A DNA stretch of 64,000 bases from Heligmosomoides polygyrus polygyrus (Eukaryota; Nematoda; Chromadorea; Rhabditida; Heligmosomidae). Shown piece by piece: positions 1 to 10,202 of this stretch (position 1 is its first letter; each line of letters begins with the position of its first letter). The notes beneath the pieces were generated by a model, which saw only the letters and a list, made by a program, of their open reading frames with translations, was not told the DNA's origin and searched no databases. The position numbers and the translations under genes were made by a program. The stretch lies in assembly GCA_947396885.1 (NCBI GenBank), contig OX377206.1, positions 87,107,960-87,171,959 on the forward strand, given 5' to 3'.

Positions 1-286
1 TTGCTGCATGTAGCGCAGTCGGAGGAGATGCCGGCTGTCGCTTGCACCTGATGCCGGGTTCCTGGTTCGGATTTTCCGCCCAGCCCAACCAAGTCTTCTA
101 TTCCTTCGGGGTCGGTGCATGGGTGACAGACTTGTCTGGGAAGGATAAAGCGCGGACTTGTTCATCGGTTGGCCACCGCAAGTCATTGTATGGTCAAATA
201 CGCTTTCAGGTCGCCTTCACGACATCCCGTAGAATGCGTGGCGCATCTCAAGAGAGATTGAGTATTGCCCTTCTTTATCTTTTACC
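1..286 (+). repeat. tRNA-derived SINE (family A), nearly full copy
   Basis: This copy has a tRNA-like head, with a TGTAGCGCAGTCGG A-box-like stretch near position 10 and a GGTTCCTGGTTCGG B-box-like stretch near 56. A unique body follows (TTGTTCATCGG, CCACCGCAAGTCATTGTATGG), then the ACATCCCGTAGAA and GGCGCATC blocks and a TTTATCTTTTA tail. About thirty related copies lie on both strands of the window. RNA polymerase III promoter boxes plus an unrelated body and simple tail are what define SINEs; mobility by a LINE partner is inferred. Confidence 0.85.
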
Positions 287-348
287 TTGTCTACACAGGG
301 CAGCTTGCGGTGATCAGGACAGTTAGAACGATGTTTCGTTGCGATCAA

Positions 349-420
349 GGCGCCAGGCGGGACTCGAACCCGCACCTTCTGCTTTAAGGGCAGTGATGCT
401 ACGCCTTGCACCACCAGCGC
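349..420 (-). tRNA. tRNA-like sequence, anticodon-loop UUA; probably a tRNA-derived repeat head
   Basis: Read on the minus strand, 72 nt fold into a cloverleaf. The acceptor stem is GCGCTGG with CTGGCGC (two wobbles). The D stem is GTGC/GCAT and the anticodon stem is CTGC/GCAG around the loop CCTTAAA. The T arm is GCGGG-TTCGAGT-CCCGC with perfect pairing. The anticodon position reads UUA, which would decode UAA, but the residue before it is C instead of the usual U. Related sequences elsewhere in the window carry CCGGAAA in the same loop, so this is probably the tRNA-like head of a repeat family and not a working tRNA gene. No poly-T terminator follows closely. Confidence 0.45.
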
Positions 421-596
421 TGTTTGACCGAACAGAACATCCACGATATCTTCCTGGAAGCAATCACCCATCAGCACTAAACCGTGATATCGGGATGAGC
501 TGGCGGCAGACATCAGCATGATACGAGTTAAGCTGAAGGTCTTCGTGGAAATGATGTCTTTGGACGGGAAAGGACAGTGTTTTGTGTTTTCCAAAC

Positions 597-722
597 AAGT
601 CTAGTATCAATTCATCCACCTTGGAGAGATGGAAGGCTTGGTTGTGCTGAACGGGAAACTCGAATTTCGCGTTCCGAGTTGCATGCGACAGCCAGCGCCT
701 CCTCCGACTGTGCTACCACCAC
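597..722 (-). repeat. SINE family A, 5' head fragment
   Basis: The minus strand carries the tRNA-like head (GCGCAGTCGG-like box and the CCAGGTTC-like region) and the GGTCGGTGAATTG-like segment. The 3' half is missing. Confidence 0.7.
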
Positions 723-1070
723 TGCTTCTTAGGTGCTTATCATCCCTATGAGTCGGCTCATAGAAATGTATTTCTTCTGCTAAATTGAAAGAAGCTACTT
801 TTGCAAGGCTCAAGGTCTACTTGTCGCGGCCATAGGTTCCTTACGGAGTCACTATTCAGTCACTCGCCCCACTTGGGCAAGTGCGCATCATGCTGATGTT
901 ATCGGTATAAGCCTCAGGTTCTCCAGGTTCCCATGACTTTTCCTTGTTGCTTCTTGTGCAGAGCAATGCATTATTTTCGAGGGTTAGTCTTTATTTCTGG
1001 AGAGCAGCTGGTGCACAGCAGACGTGTGCGCATGCAATATGGATGAACGAATGCATATGTTTCAGGTGGA

Positions 1071-1324
1071 TGGCTCCGCTGGCCAGCAGCTACACGGAGC
1101 GCTTCCGTATGGGCAAAACAAACCGATTGGTCTCATCCGGTGGCAACGGCAACGGCAACGGCGGCGCCGGAGCCGGCGCCGGCGCCAACGTCGTCGTCGA
1201 CGCACCCGTCATGCAACCCCCTGTGTCGTCGAGAGCTCAGCGAAGCTCCCCTCCTCGGACGCCGGCTGCCGCCGGCTTCCACCAGCAGTCGGACGTCGTC
1301 GCGCCGCCGCACGTCGTCGCCTAG
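1071..1324 (+). CDS. Possible 3'-terminal exon of an unidentified protein
   Basis: A TTTCAG acceptor just upstream (ending near 1065) leads into a GC-rich open frame that stops at 1324. The frame reads MAPLASSYTERFRMGKTNRL, then a Gly/Asn/Ala-rich stretch, then a Pro/Ser-rich tail ending PPHVVA. An AATAAA signal lies 132 nt after the stop. Low-complexity composition makes the frame hard to trust: a second overlapping frame here is Arg-rich and runs longer. I recognise no family and see no upstream exons in the window, so the rest of the gene would lie to the left or not exist. The strongly GC-rich base composition differs from the surroundings. Confidence 0.35.
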
Positions 1325-1455
1325 ACGTGCATCTCGTCGTGTATTTAACAGAGCCCCGGCGGCTCTTCAGATGTATGGCGCATCGCCAATCCAATACGCG
1401 TTCCGCACTCAGCCTTTTCTCTGTTTCTTTCAGCTTCATTCGTTTCGTGTCCGGT

Positions 1456-1461
1456 AATAAA
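1456..1461 (+). terminator. AATAAA polyadenylation signal
   Basis: AATAAA lies 132 nt downstream of the stop codon of the putative terminal exon ending at 1324. It matters only if that exon is real. Confidence 0.35.
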
Positions 1462-1479
1462 CGCCTTATACATGCTGAA

Positions 1480-2110
1480 TGTGCTGCTGTTCCCATCGCA
1501 TGGAGCACTCGGTGCCGCCGGCTCGGCAGTGACTTGTCAGCGGAGCCGATGTGAGAGCAACAGCATCTGCAAGTCGAATTTGCCATTTTGCACACATGGA
1601 GTGTCGGCCACGTATTGAAGGGCCGTATCGATTGCGCCTGCACATGCATCGCGCACTCTTAATTATGCTTCTTCCGACTGCACATCACGCTGCTGATCCC
1701 GAGTAGCTCGACCCTACTCCCGACCTGCCCTCGCCGCTACAGGTTCTGCTCGCGGTGGCACGTCGATCGCTACGCGTGGAGCACGACGAGGGGACGGGGA
1801 TCGGTGCCAAGCGACGTCATCTTGCTGCGCTAAGCCCAGCAGCAGCTCGACACATCGCCACAGCTCAACGACGCCACCCATCGTGGTCGGCCATCGTGTG
1901 CTTCTCTAAGGTGCTACTCTGCTTCACTCTTTAGCGTTAATTAGGGGCGCTGCTGTAGGAAGGTGGACCAGATCTGTTGATGTAGATACTTGCCTGAATC
2001 GGTTCAGCTCGCCTGGCTTCGTTGTCACCCTGGTTACTCCAATTCCTTTCAGTATTTACAACTGCTCCGACTCTTGCTCACTTCTGGGAGTAATAGCGTT
2101 TTGTACGGAA
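1480..2110. other. No gene seen; GC-rich then mixed sequence
   Basis: GC-rich sequence to about 1900, then mixed sequence. Open frames are short and alternate between strands without splice structure. It could be 3' untranslated sequence of the preceding putative exon. Confidence 0.4.
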
Positions 2111-2114
2111 TCCT

Positions 2115-2121
2115 AGGTAGA

Positions 2122-2172
<51 letters not shown>

Positions 2173-2345
2173 TTCTTTTGCAGCGTCTGTCCCGCCTCGT
2201 AGTGGGGTCCGCTATTCTGGTGTCATGACGCCACCTTTCCCGATCCAGCGCTAGATCAGGGTGGACACCAGCAACCTTCAAGTTCTTATGTATCGTATCA
2301 GACCAGCGCTGCTTTGGGCGCCCTCTAGACCGAATCAGCGCTGGT
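2115..2345 (-). mobile_element. LINE 3' end (RTE-type reverse transcriptase C-terminus) with GAA-repeat tail
   Basis: The minus strand encodes RPKQRW followed by the block VAGVHPDLALDRERWRHDTR and ADPTTRRDRR. The better preserved copy at 41812-42287 shows the same ending. The coding end runs into (GAA)n, seen on the plus strand as (TTC)n at 2124-2180, which is the element's simple-repeat tail. This is a 5'-truncated dead copy. Confidence 0.75.
2124..2180. repeat. (TTC)n microsatellite, tail of the LINE fragment
   Basis: About 19 units of TTC. Its position directly after the LINE reading frame suggests that it grew from the retrotransposon tail. Confidence 0.9.
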
Positions 2346-2349
2346 TTGA

Positions 2350-3550
2350 TACATTACATATGGACTTGATGATACAGTCTCAGAAAAAAAAATTATTGAA
2401 ACAGTTGGGTAATAAGATTTACGGGAGACGTCCTCATTCCAAATCGGTGCCAAAATTTCCGGCTTACCCTCTGCAGATCTTGGTGCACCAGATATACAGT
2501 TACACTGACAAAGGTGTAGGCTCTTCAGCTGCATCCAGTAGGTTATATAGCTTGGTCACTCTGCTCGCGATAGTTAGGATTGGATTGAGTTGTCGTTTTT
2601 TTCCACGTTGTTCAGCCCATTCATGGTCATAGTCTTGTTCGACACCAGCTCCTACCTTGAACCTTATACGAGGAGCTATTTCTGTACATTCCTTTGCTGA
2701 CTTGAACGATTTTTCGAATGTAGAAAATGGAGGATTAAGGTTGACCTAGATCAGTCTTTATTTGTATCGCACTATGTACGTCCTCTACTCTTGGGTTTAC
2801 TCTCGCAAAATGTTAAAATATCCGAATGGTAGGAGTTTCTATGGTTCGAATTCGAATATATTCGAAAAATTCCATTATTCTGAATACTCCACTTCAAACA
2901 CATCCGAAGAACTCGAATTTTGAATATCCAAATTCGAATATAGTCGAAGAACGCAATTTTTCGAGTACATATTTAAATTTGAATGAAAATCATTCAAATA
3001 CCTATTCGACTGGGTAATTCGAGCATAAGTATACTCCTAAAGGATATCGCGGAGACAACTTAGGGGTCTATATGGGCGCATGGGCGTATGGTAATGCAGT
3101 TGATGGAGGCCCCGGCTGTTGCGTGCACCCGGGATGGGATTGCACCTGACTCTGTGATGTACATACGAAATCTCACCGGCTGCGACCTTTCTCCATTGGC
3201 CGAGATAAATACACCCACAGGATGCATACCTATGTATAATTAGCCAGAATAAGTAACTATCCAAATATATTCACCATCTGCTGCCTCCTGAAAGGATTGT
3301 CTTTTTCATGGCTAGGAAAATGTATTGATTACCACGATGTAATTTTCTGCAGCACTTTCTACGTTTACGCTCTCGAATTCCGTGAGTTCTTACTGACAAC
3401 TTGTCTTGGCCTCATATGTGAACATTCAAAACAAAGTGTTTAAATGTCCTATTGGTACTTCGCAGTATTGCTTAGGTGAGGCGATCTCAGTAGAGCGGTT
3501 GATAAAGTGGTTTATACAACGAATCGTGCTAAGAAATATGATTTTTGGTT
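2350..3550. other. No gene seen; TTCGAA-rich stretch at 2830-3020
   Basis: A TTCGAA/ATTCGAAT-rich stretch lies at about 2830-3020 and looks like degenerate satellite DNA. The rest is AT-rich with no supported coding sequence. Confidence 0.45.
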
Positions 3551-3561
3551 GACTAGATGGT

Positions 3562-3757
3562 ATATGTCGCGTAGGTAAGCAGCATTGGTAGTTGGGAACG
3601 CCTAAACCAATCACACCGCATTGAATGGGCATGCCGTTCAGAGAGGACGTATTCAGTCGGTACCCTGATGGGCTGCATGTGTTCGGGCTGTGCTCTGTTT
3701 GGTTACTATTGGCTGGCGCACTTCCACCTACCAATGCTGCTCACCTACGCGACATGT
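3562..3757. mobile_element. Palindromic MITE, family B (tip TGTCGCG)
   Basis: The ends are inverted: ATGTCGCGTAGGTAAGCAGC on the left and GCTGCTCACCTACGCGACAT on the right, with further pairing through CATTGGTAG/CTACCAATG. There is no coding capacity. Related copies lie at 47968-48123 and 50155-50350. Confidence 0.75.
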
Positions 3758-3974
3758 ACCGATTAAATGAGCGCTAGACCTTTCGCGCCAAGGAGGACAG
3801 ATACAGAATGAAAACTATAGGAAAACTCATCCTTAATCATTGTTCTGTACTCACAACATGGTCAGTTTTTCGAAAAGGATACCTAAAACTGCTGCTCGCC
3901 GCGCGGGTTTTTTCGACAGTTTTTTCGACGAACGAACAATAATTTCTTGACATCAAAGCGAAAGTACTTTTCAC

Positions 3975-4800
3975 GCCAAATTGGACACACTTCTAAGCTA
4001 ACCTAAAACCTTTTAGATTAAAGCGAACTCTTCCAAATTAAAATGAGCGTTTCTAAATTAAACTAGAGACTCTCGAAGATGTTAGAAAAATTTTTGTTCA
4101 AGGAATAATTTAGTATAGCTTTCTTTGGAGTTTTAAATTACTTTCCAGTAAGAGAACACGTATTTTAAAAATTTATTTTAAAAACAGATTTTGGGAAAAA
4201 ACAGTGATTTAAAACTTGTTTCGAAGAGAGAAATGTGGCAACTTTTTAGTACTAAAACAGAGATTGCGCTGTGGGATTTTTTTTATTTGATTGATAGCAA
4301 AATTTCTGTTTGCATGCAGTTTTACTTCTCCCAACAGTGTAACCTAGACAATTGCAATACAACACACATATCCTAGCTTTCTTGCTGCATCTAAGCAGTA
4401 TTTACACTATCAATCAGATAAACATTGCGGCTTGCTTTCCGAGTGCATGGCGCGATCCAGTCTTTTAGTGCACTGCATAGTTGCTGCTTTGCTGCGCTTT
4501 AAAACAAAATTGCTTTATTCTTTTTCTTAAAAAATAAAATTTGAATAAAAAATTTTACACTACACTTACACTGCGGGAAGATGAAGTTGAAAAAATCAAA
4601 AAAAAAGTTATTCTAACTTTTCCTTGATAAAAATTATTTTCACCGTTTTGTAAAGTCTGCGGTCTAGCCTGTATGAAGCTCGTTTCGATTTGGAAGACGT
4701 TCAGTTTGATTTCAAGGTTCATAGACCAACATAGGAGAGTGTCCAAACTGATTTGAAAAGTGTCAAGTTCGAAGTAAAAATTGTATAAATGAAAGGCGTC
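3975..4800. repeat. Dispersed AT-rich repeat, family J, copy 1
   Basis: This copy shares blocks in order with 47345-48650: AACTAGAGA followed by a C-rich turn, AACTTGTTTCGAAGAG, a TTGATTGATAG block, AGCAGT.TTCACA, and near its end TTTCGATTTGGAAGACGTTC. There is no open frame. The unit is probably a non-autonomous element of about 0.8 kb; its ends were not resolved. Confidence 0.55.
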
Positions 4801-5112
4801 ACGGAATGGCCAGGAGGCACATGGCGAAACAGTCACGAAGATCGAGTTTGCAGAAAAGAAGTCGCTAAAACCCTAACCGCGCCCCAGGCTGCAATCGATG
4901 AGGTGAAGAGTCGCATTTATTAGCCTGAGCACCAAATTGCATTAAATATCTTCCCCTGTCGCTAGAGTGCAGTGCAGGAGTAGCATATCGCTGCTAAGCT
5001 CGCAGAGAAAAGGGTTTGTCAGACGATGGAGTATGGAGAAAGACGCTGAATGATGCTCTCAGCATCCATTATGCGACTGTCCTTGAATCTCGGCATATCT
5101 TTGAATAGACAA

Positions 5113-5512
5113 GAAGATTGTCGTCGAGCTTCGTGTCAAGAAAGATATCGAAACTTTATTGGGCGTTTCGACGTATCCGCCTTCTTCAGAGCCTGTAAAA
5201 GACAAGAGGACTTTGATAAATTACACGTCTGAGAATAGTTTCAAGTACATACATCGAGTCTCCACCACTTCAGAAGCTAATGTGCGAAAGAGACGAACCA
5301 TGAAGAAGGCTCATTCAACTGACCTTATGTAAACAACCAAAGAGCTGTTGAGTCACCTTTTCTCTATGGCTGAAGCTTGAAATAATTCTTGGACGGGTAA
5401 TTTATGAAACGCCTCTTGTCTTTTCCAGGCTCAGAAGACGGCGGTTACGCCGGAGCGTATTCCCAATAAAGTTTGGATATCAATCGTGGCACGACAGTTC
5501 GACGACAGCCTT
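5113..5512. mobile_element. Foldback element with about 115 nt inverted ends
   Basis: Positions 5113-5230 and 5390-5512 are inverted copies. Both read TTGTCGTCGA, ATATC.AAACTTTATTGGG, CGCCTTCTTC and AAAAGACAAGAGG in the same order. The spacer is about 160 nt. There is no coding capacity. Confidence 0.7.
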
Positions 5513-5545
5513 TTCTACTGCTTCCAGCACTACCTACATCGGTTA

Positions 5546-5678
5546 GGCCCGTTTATACTTCCGACTCCGAGCGGCGCGACGCATGTATAGTGGCCATATT
5601 GATTGAGCGACGCAATCGATCAATTTGGCCAGTTTACATTCCGTCGTGCCGCTCGGAATCGGAAGTATAAACGGGGCC
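5546..5678. mobile_element. Palindromic MITE, family A2 (tip GGCCCCGTTTATAC), TTA target duplication
   Basis: The 133 bp unit has inverted ends, GGCCCGTTTATACTTCC and GGAAGTATAAACGGGGCC, and TTA on both sides. A 3 bp TTA duplication with short inverted ends is typical of PIF/Harbinger-driven MITEs; that assignment is inferred. A second copy lies at 23657-23790. Confidence 0.8.
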
Positions 5679-5681
5679 TTA

Positions 5682-5806
5682 AAGGTCGTTTAGTGTGCGC
5701 GCCACGCGCGACGCGATGCCAAGGTGTAGTGGCCGAATTGATCAATCGCGTCGTTCGATCAATTTGGCCACTGCACATGCGTCGCGCGCACGTTAAATCA
5801 CCCCTT
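5682..5806. mobile_element. Second palindromic MITE abutting the first
   Basis: The inverted ends are AAGGTCGTTTAGTG and CGTTAAATCACCCCTT, closing through GCGCGC arms. The unit begins immediately after the TTA of the neighbouring MITE and ends at another TTA. Confidence 0.65.
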
Positions 5807-6292
5807 AGGCAGGGCACTTAATGTGGATTCGGACGATAGTGCTCGTCCTCTGAACTACTACTTTAAATAGAGTCATGGGAAATGGGGCTTTTGAATACCA
5901 AAAACCAAAGGACAGGAGCGGTATTGTGTTATCAAACACTTGAGGAGACTCCGGTGCCATCTTTCACTGTCATGTTGTTTATGCAGAGCGAATGATAGGA
6001 AGACCATTGTCAGTGGTAAACTCTTCTTCGGAGCAGGGACAACGGTGCTGGGAAATTGTTTCTATTAATATCAACAAAAATATAGAACAGGTCATGCGGA
6101 AAGTGTTATTGCCGCTGCTATTCGTATGTTTACCTACAGCAGAACAGCGCCCATTTAGATACTGTCCATGCTGCACATTCATTAGAAACACTTTGAAGGG
6201 GTTCTCTACTGTCAGCATTTCTATCCTGTTCATCCACAACTCCATCGGCCTTTCAGTTTTTTTGCAATTCTCGGATCTATCCTATTCGGAGG

Positions 6293-6581
6293 GCGCGTGG
6301 AGCGCAGTCGGAGGAGGCGTCGGCTGTCGCCTGCACCCGATACCAGGTTCCTGGTTCGGATTTCCCGCCCAGACTAACAAAGCCTTCCATACCTCCGAGG
6401 TCGGTGAATTGGTACCAGACGTGTCTGGGAAGAACAACGCGCTGACTTGTTCATCGGCTGGCCACCGCAAGTCATTGTATGGCCAAATACGCATTCAACT
6501 CGCCTCCACGACATCCCGTAGAAGTAGAATATGTGGCACATCCCAAAGGGATTGAATAACGCCGTCCTTTATCCTTTATCC
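6293..6581 (+). repeat. SINE family A, full-length copy
   Basis: The full order is present: GTGGAGCGCAGTCGG head box, GGTTCCTGGTTCGG box, body, GACATCCCGTAGAAG, GGCGCATCCC(A/C) and the tail TCCTTTATCCTTTATCC. Confidence 0.9.
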
Positions 6582-7320
6582 TATTCGGAGAGGACATCGC
6601 TAGAAAAGCGTAACAAATGGAAACAGTGTGGAATCTTCAAGCTAGGAGATCGTGAAGAAAGGTTCTCTCCTAGGCCAGTTGTCGGTATTGTCCTTGTAAA
6701 CTAGTCTGCTTTCAGTTTTGCCGCCGTTGTCAAAGAGTCAGAGTGGGATGCCCTCACAGTAGGATGGATTCCATTTCTCTTTTCTGCGACTGTCACCAAC
6801 TGTGTACATTGCACTGTGCTAATCCTCTTCTGAAGCTCTGAATGAAAACATTTCGATTGTTGCATGAGGCGTGAAGCGCCTGTCCTTCCATTTTTGCATC
6901 CCGCATATTCTACTCTTTTGTTAAATCATTCGACTTCAAATGCACACTTTCTTCAAGAGCAAATGTGAAGTGGCATTTTTGTCATATCACTTTTAACACA
7001 CCACAGTATTTTTTTCAAGTCTCCCAATACAATCTAAGGCTCCCTTTCTGTGCTCTAACTCAGGAAAGTCTGACAAGCCCAGCTTGTCTGAGCGGAACAT
7101 GGCTATCTGTCAGCGTTGTAGGTTTTTGTGCAACTCAGGTTTACTGCTGTATTTGTCCAACTTTACCCAAAGGTTTGCTGCAGGAATACCAGGCGTATAA
7201 GTTATGATGTTGAACCACCTCGCTCTAGATTTTCTTTTCTAGTTCTCGGATGGGCTAATTCTGTTGAGCATGAAGATTCCACCTAAAGGGGGCAGATTTT
7301 TCTTTCCTTATTTATTTATT
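6582..7320. other. No gene seen
   Basis: Mixed sequence. One 80-codon open frame at 6965-7207 shows no domain or splice context. Confidence 0.4.
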
Positions 7321-7324
7321 CTAC

Positions 7325-7410
7325 GAGATGTACGAGACATCCCGTAGAAGTAGAGTGCGCTGGCGCATCCCAAAAAGGATTGAGTAACGCCATCCTTAAT
7401 CCTTAATCCT

Positions 7411-7412
<2 letters not shown>
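7325..7412 (+). repeat. SINE family A, 3' fragment
   Basis: It starts at GAGACATCCCGTAGAAG and ends in a TCCTTAATCCTTAATCC tail that runs straight into a TTTA microsatellite. Confidence 0.8.
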
Positions 7413-7457
<45 letters not shown>

Positions 7458-7845
7458 TTCAAGGCTAGACAATTGTCCAGCACAGAAACTGTAGGGAAAC
7501 ATTAAAAACAAAGGAACAACATGAAACGAGTTAAAGTAATCATCAGCCATATAAGAAGCTTTTACAAACAACGCATTTTGCAGCGTACATTAATAACTAA
7601 AATCTAACAAATCTTGTACAGACCTGGGCGGAGAATCTCCCTGATCTTCATACACGCAGGCAGCATGTTAAATTCCTTGAGAATTTCATAGTTAAAAAGA
7701 CTTATCCGAGTCGCGATTTAGCCCCTGACATTCGGAGTTTCAATTTCCCCTCACGGTCCTTGTTAGAATTCCATCAAAGAACTTTCTTTAGTCGACAGAA
7801 ACATTATTTGCTAAAATTTTGTACCTCATGATAAACCAGCGGGAT
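7412..7845 (-). mobile_element. CR1-like LINE 3' fragment with (TAAA)n tail
   Basis: On the minus strand the degenerate reading (GKLKLR, a GAKSRLG block) matches the C-terminus of the better CR1 copy at 31860-32640. The 3' tail is (TAAA)n, seen as TTTA repeats at 7412-7460. Several stops make it dead. Confidence 0.65.
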
Positions 7846-7850
7846 GAAGG

Positions 7851-7911
7851 ATAAAGGACGGCATTAGTCAGTTCTTTTAGAGATTCGCCACGCATCCTAC
7901 TACTTACTAGG
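7851..7911 (-). repeat. SINE family A, 3' fragment
   Basis: GGATAAAGGACGGCATTAG followed by a CGCCACGCAT block marks the 3' end of a minus-strand copy, next to the end of the CR1 fragment. Confidence 0.65.
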
Positions 7912-8228
7912 GGATGTTGTCAAGGCAATTCGAGATCTATCCTAGTCGGAAGGGGGCAACTGCAAAGTGTCAATATCATATGTCATCCCGTGATACAGAA
8001 CCATATTCTCTGAATTGGAATGAAGACCCTCATCTCATGCTACAGCAGGCGAAGCCCTCCTAGAAACTTAAGGTAGGAAATGAAGATGCAAGTCACTATC
8101 TGCCCCTCCGATTAACATAGACCCTTGAATGCGTATTTGACCTATACAGAGACTTACGATGACTGCCGATAGGAAAGGCATTGTTTCTCGCTGGATTCGC
8201 CGCTCGAAGGCTCGCTTACTTCCGGAGG

Positions 8229-8267
8229 CTGGAGATGCCACGAGTTCCGGACACGTGGCATCTCCGG
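8229..8267. repeat. Perfect 12 bp hairpin
   Basis: GGAGATGCCACG (8231-8242) pairs with CGTGGCATCTCC (8254-8265) across an 11 nt loop, in a GC-rich patch of about 150 nt. No gene is supported around it. Confidence 0.7.
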
Positions 8268-8639
8268 CCTCGGCTCTACCGCGGCCGCCGGCTCATTTGC
8301 TTACGGTGTGCTTCTCCGGTGCGGTCGGCTCAAGGATCAGACCAGCTTCCTAGAGTTTTCGGCTTCCTTTTCTGAACTAAACCTTGTTTCTTCACGAACT
8401 AATCTCTATCCACTTTCCGACGCATGTTGCTATTGCATTCAGGAACTACTGTGACCGTAACGTGCTGGATATACATAGCTTTTCCTCGATCATTGCCTTT
8501 CTTGGAGAATTCTGTTGCCGCTTAACGAATGTTAGTAATTTGAACTTTTTTGAAGGTGAGTTTTTTGTGCGCTTGTGTTTCTCTAGGTTCTCAGGTGATA
8601 CTTATTGCCAATCTACGGCTGCGTCAACAGCCTGCTTTA

Positions 8640-9420
8640 GATCCGTTAAGCGGTTAAATGTCGAAATGGCCCCCTTTAGGAGGAATACACGCCTTCAATC
8701 GCGCAGGGAACGCATCTACGACGGCACGCAGGGGGCCTTCGTCAATCTCTCCCCAGGCTTTCTTCAGAGCTCTTTGAAATGAAGCAGTGTTCGTGTGGGA
8801 TGTTGCACAGTCCTTACTCTTCATTATGGACCCGATTGTGTAGTCCATCGGATTGAGGTCCGGGCTGAGCGACGGCCACTCTTCGGCTGAGATGAAATCC
8901 GGCAAGTTGCTCAGCGCAAAACTTCTCCACCACTTTAGTCTTATGAGCGGGCGCAGAATCTTGATGATAAGTCCAGTCGCTTTTTTTAAAGCACAGATTT
9001 CCAAGGAAGAATGTCTTTCTTCACGATGCCCTCTAGGTAGTTTTATAGTTAGTTTTTTTCTTCGACATGCAGTTTCTCCATTACAGTGCGCAAAGCATTT
9101 GCATCAGCCATCTTGAACAAAAGAACATTCAGGCTCGGAAAATTGATATATGAGAGGGTAAGAGTAGGGCAACAACACCACATAAAAGTTGGGTTCAGCA
9201 AAGCGCATCATCCCATATAAGGAGCCTGAAACAAAAGAGTCCAAGAACTCTTGACGCACCCTGTAGTAGCCATGTGATAGGAAATTTTGGTGCTATCGTA
9301 TGCAATGGGTTTTAAAAGTACAAAACCGTCCTCGTGGTTCAAAGGTCTAGTTCTCCATAGGCGATCCTTGACATGAATCCAGCCTCGCGGGTCCGGAACT
9401 ATCATTAACTTCACCTTCAT
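8640..9420 (-). pseudogene. Degenerate Tc1/mariner-superfamily transposase
   Basis: The minus strand reads FISAEEWPSLSPDLNPMDY, the block carrying the third catalytic aspartate in IS630-Tc1-mariner transposases. It continues through a KAWGEID segment and PARLKACI to KGGHFD at the C-terminus. Upstream toward 9420 the frame is broken by several stops and shifts, though FVQDG-like residues suggest the second catalytic region. No matching terminal repeats were found. Confidence 0.7.
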
Positions 9421-9947
9421 TTCGTTACTTCAACTGCAGAGCTTTCACAAGATGAAATTTCGGGTTTCATCCGAAAATTCTGGAGCCCTCGTAGTCAAAA
9501 TTCAGGGTTTATTAGATTGTGCCAATGATCTGTACAGTTAGAAAGTCACCTACGAATAAAGGACAAAGAGGTAAGGTTCAGCGTTAATCGACTCACAGAG
9601 AAAGAGCTAAATGTATTCAAAGTCCATGTCGCAACAATGAGAACAAAATTCACAATAAAGTTCCTCTGTGAGAATGTACCCAGAAAATCTTCGAATTTCT
9701 ACGATGTTCCTTCTACTTTTCATTCATCCTATTTCGACTAACCTTTAGAAAGAGATAGGGAAGACGATGACTATCGAGCTCGCTGAGATAGCAACCTACA
9801 AAACAACGTCCACTTGCTGAAGAGCCAGTTCGGCTTGGTGCCGTTGTATTTTCTAATAATTTTAATTCTGCTTGTTGAACGGACAAGAGAGAATGTTTCT
9901 CTTCGAAAAAGATATAGGTTCATAATGAGATAAATAAATAGAGGGAC
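9421..9947. other. No gene seen
   Basis: Mixed AT-rich sequence between the degenerate transposase and the next SINE. Only short random open frames occur. Confidence 0.4.
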
Positions 9948-9949
9948 AG

Positions 9950-10202
9950 CATTACTCAATATTTTTTGGGATGCGCCACGCATTCTACTTTAACGGAATG
10001 TCGTGGAATGCGTAATTGGCATTACAATGGCTTGCGATAAACAAGTCAATGCTTTATCCTTCCTAGACAAGTGTGGTACCAATTCGCTAACCACGGATAG
10101 ATGGAAACTTGCTTGGCCTGGGCGGGAAATCCGAGCCAAGAACCTGTAATCGGCTGCACGCGACAGCCAGCTCCTCCTCTCACTGCGCTACATACACACG
10201 CC
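9950..10202 (-). repeat. SINE family A, near-complete copy
   Basis: From the left it shows the reverse complement of the GGCGCATCCC block (GGGATGCGCCACGC), ACGGAATGTCGTGGA, the central body, and the tRNA-like head ending CCTCCTCTCACTGCGCTACA. Confidence 0.85.

Noticed and set aside
1024..1554. 176-codon Arg-rich open frame
   Set aside because: It is a shifted reading of GC-rich CGG/CGC repeats. The overlapping frame ending at 1324 fits splice and polyadenylation signals better.
2078..2281. Basic protein with a long Arg tract
   Set aside because: The Arg tract is the GAA-repeat tail of a LINE fragment read in one frame.
5130..5210. Second hammerhead candidate (CTGAAGA...GAAAC, minus strand)
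   Set aside because: The helix II arms do not pair next to the core and no helix III with a cleavage triplet could be drawn; it is part of a foldback's inverted ends.
5992..6555. 187-codon open frame
   Set aside because: Its second half translates a SINE copy and the first half shows no family features.
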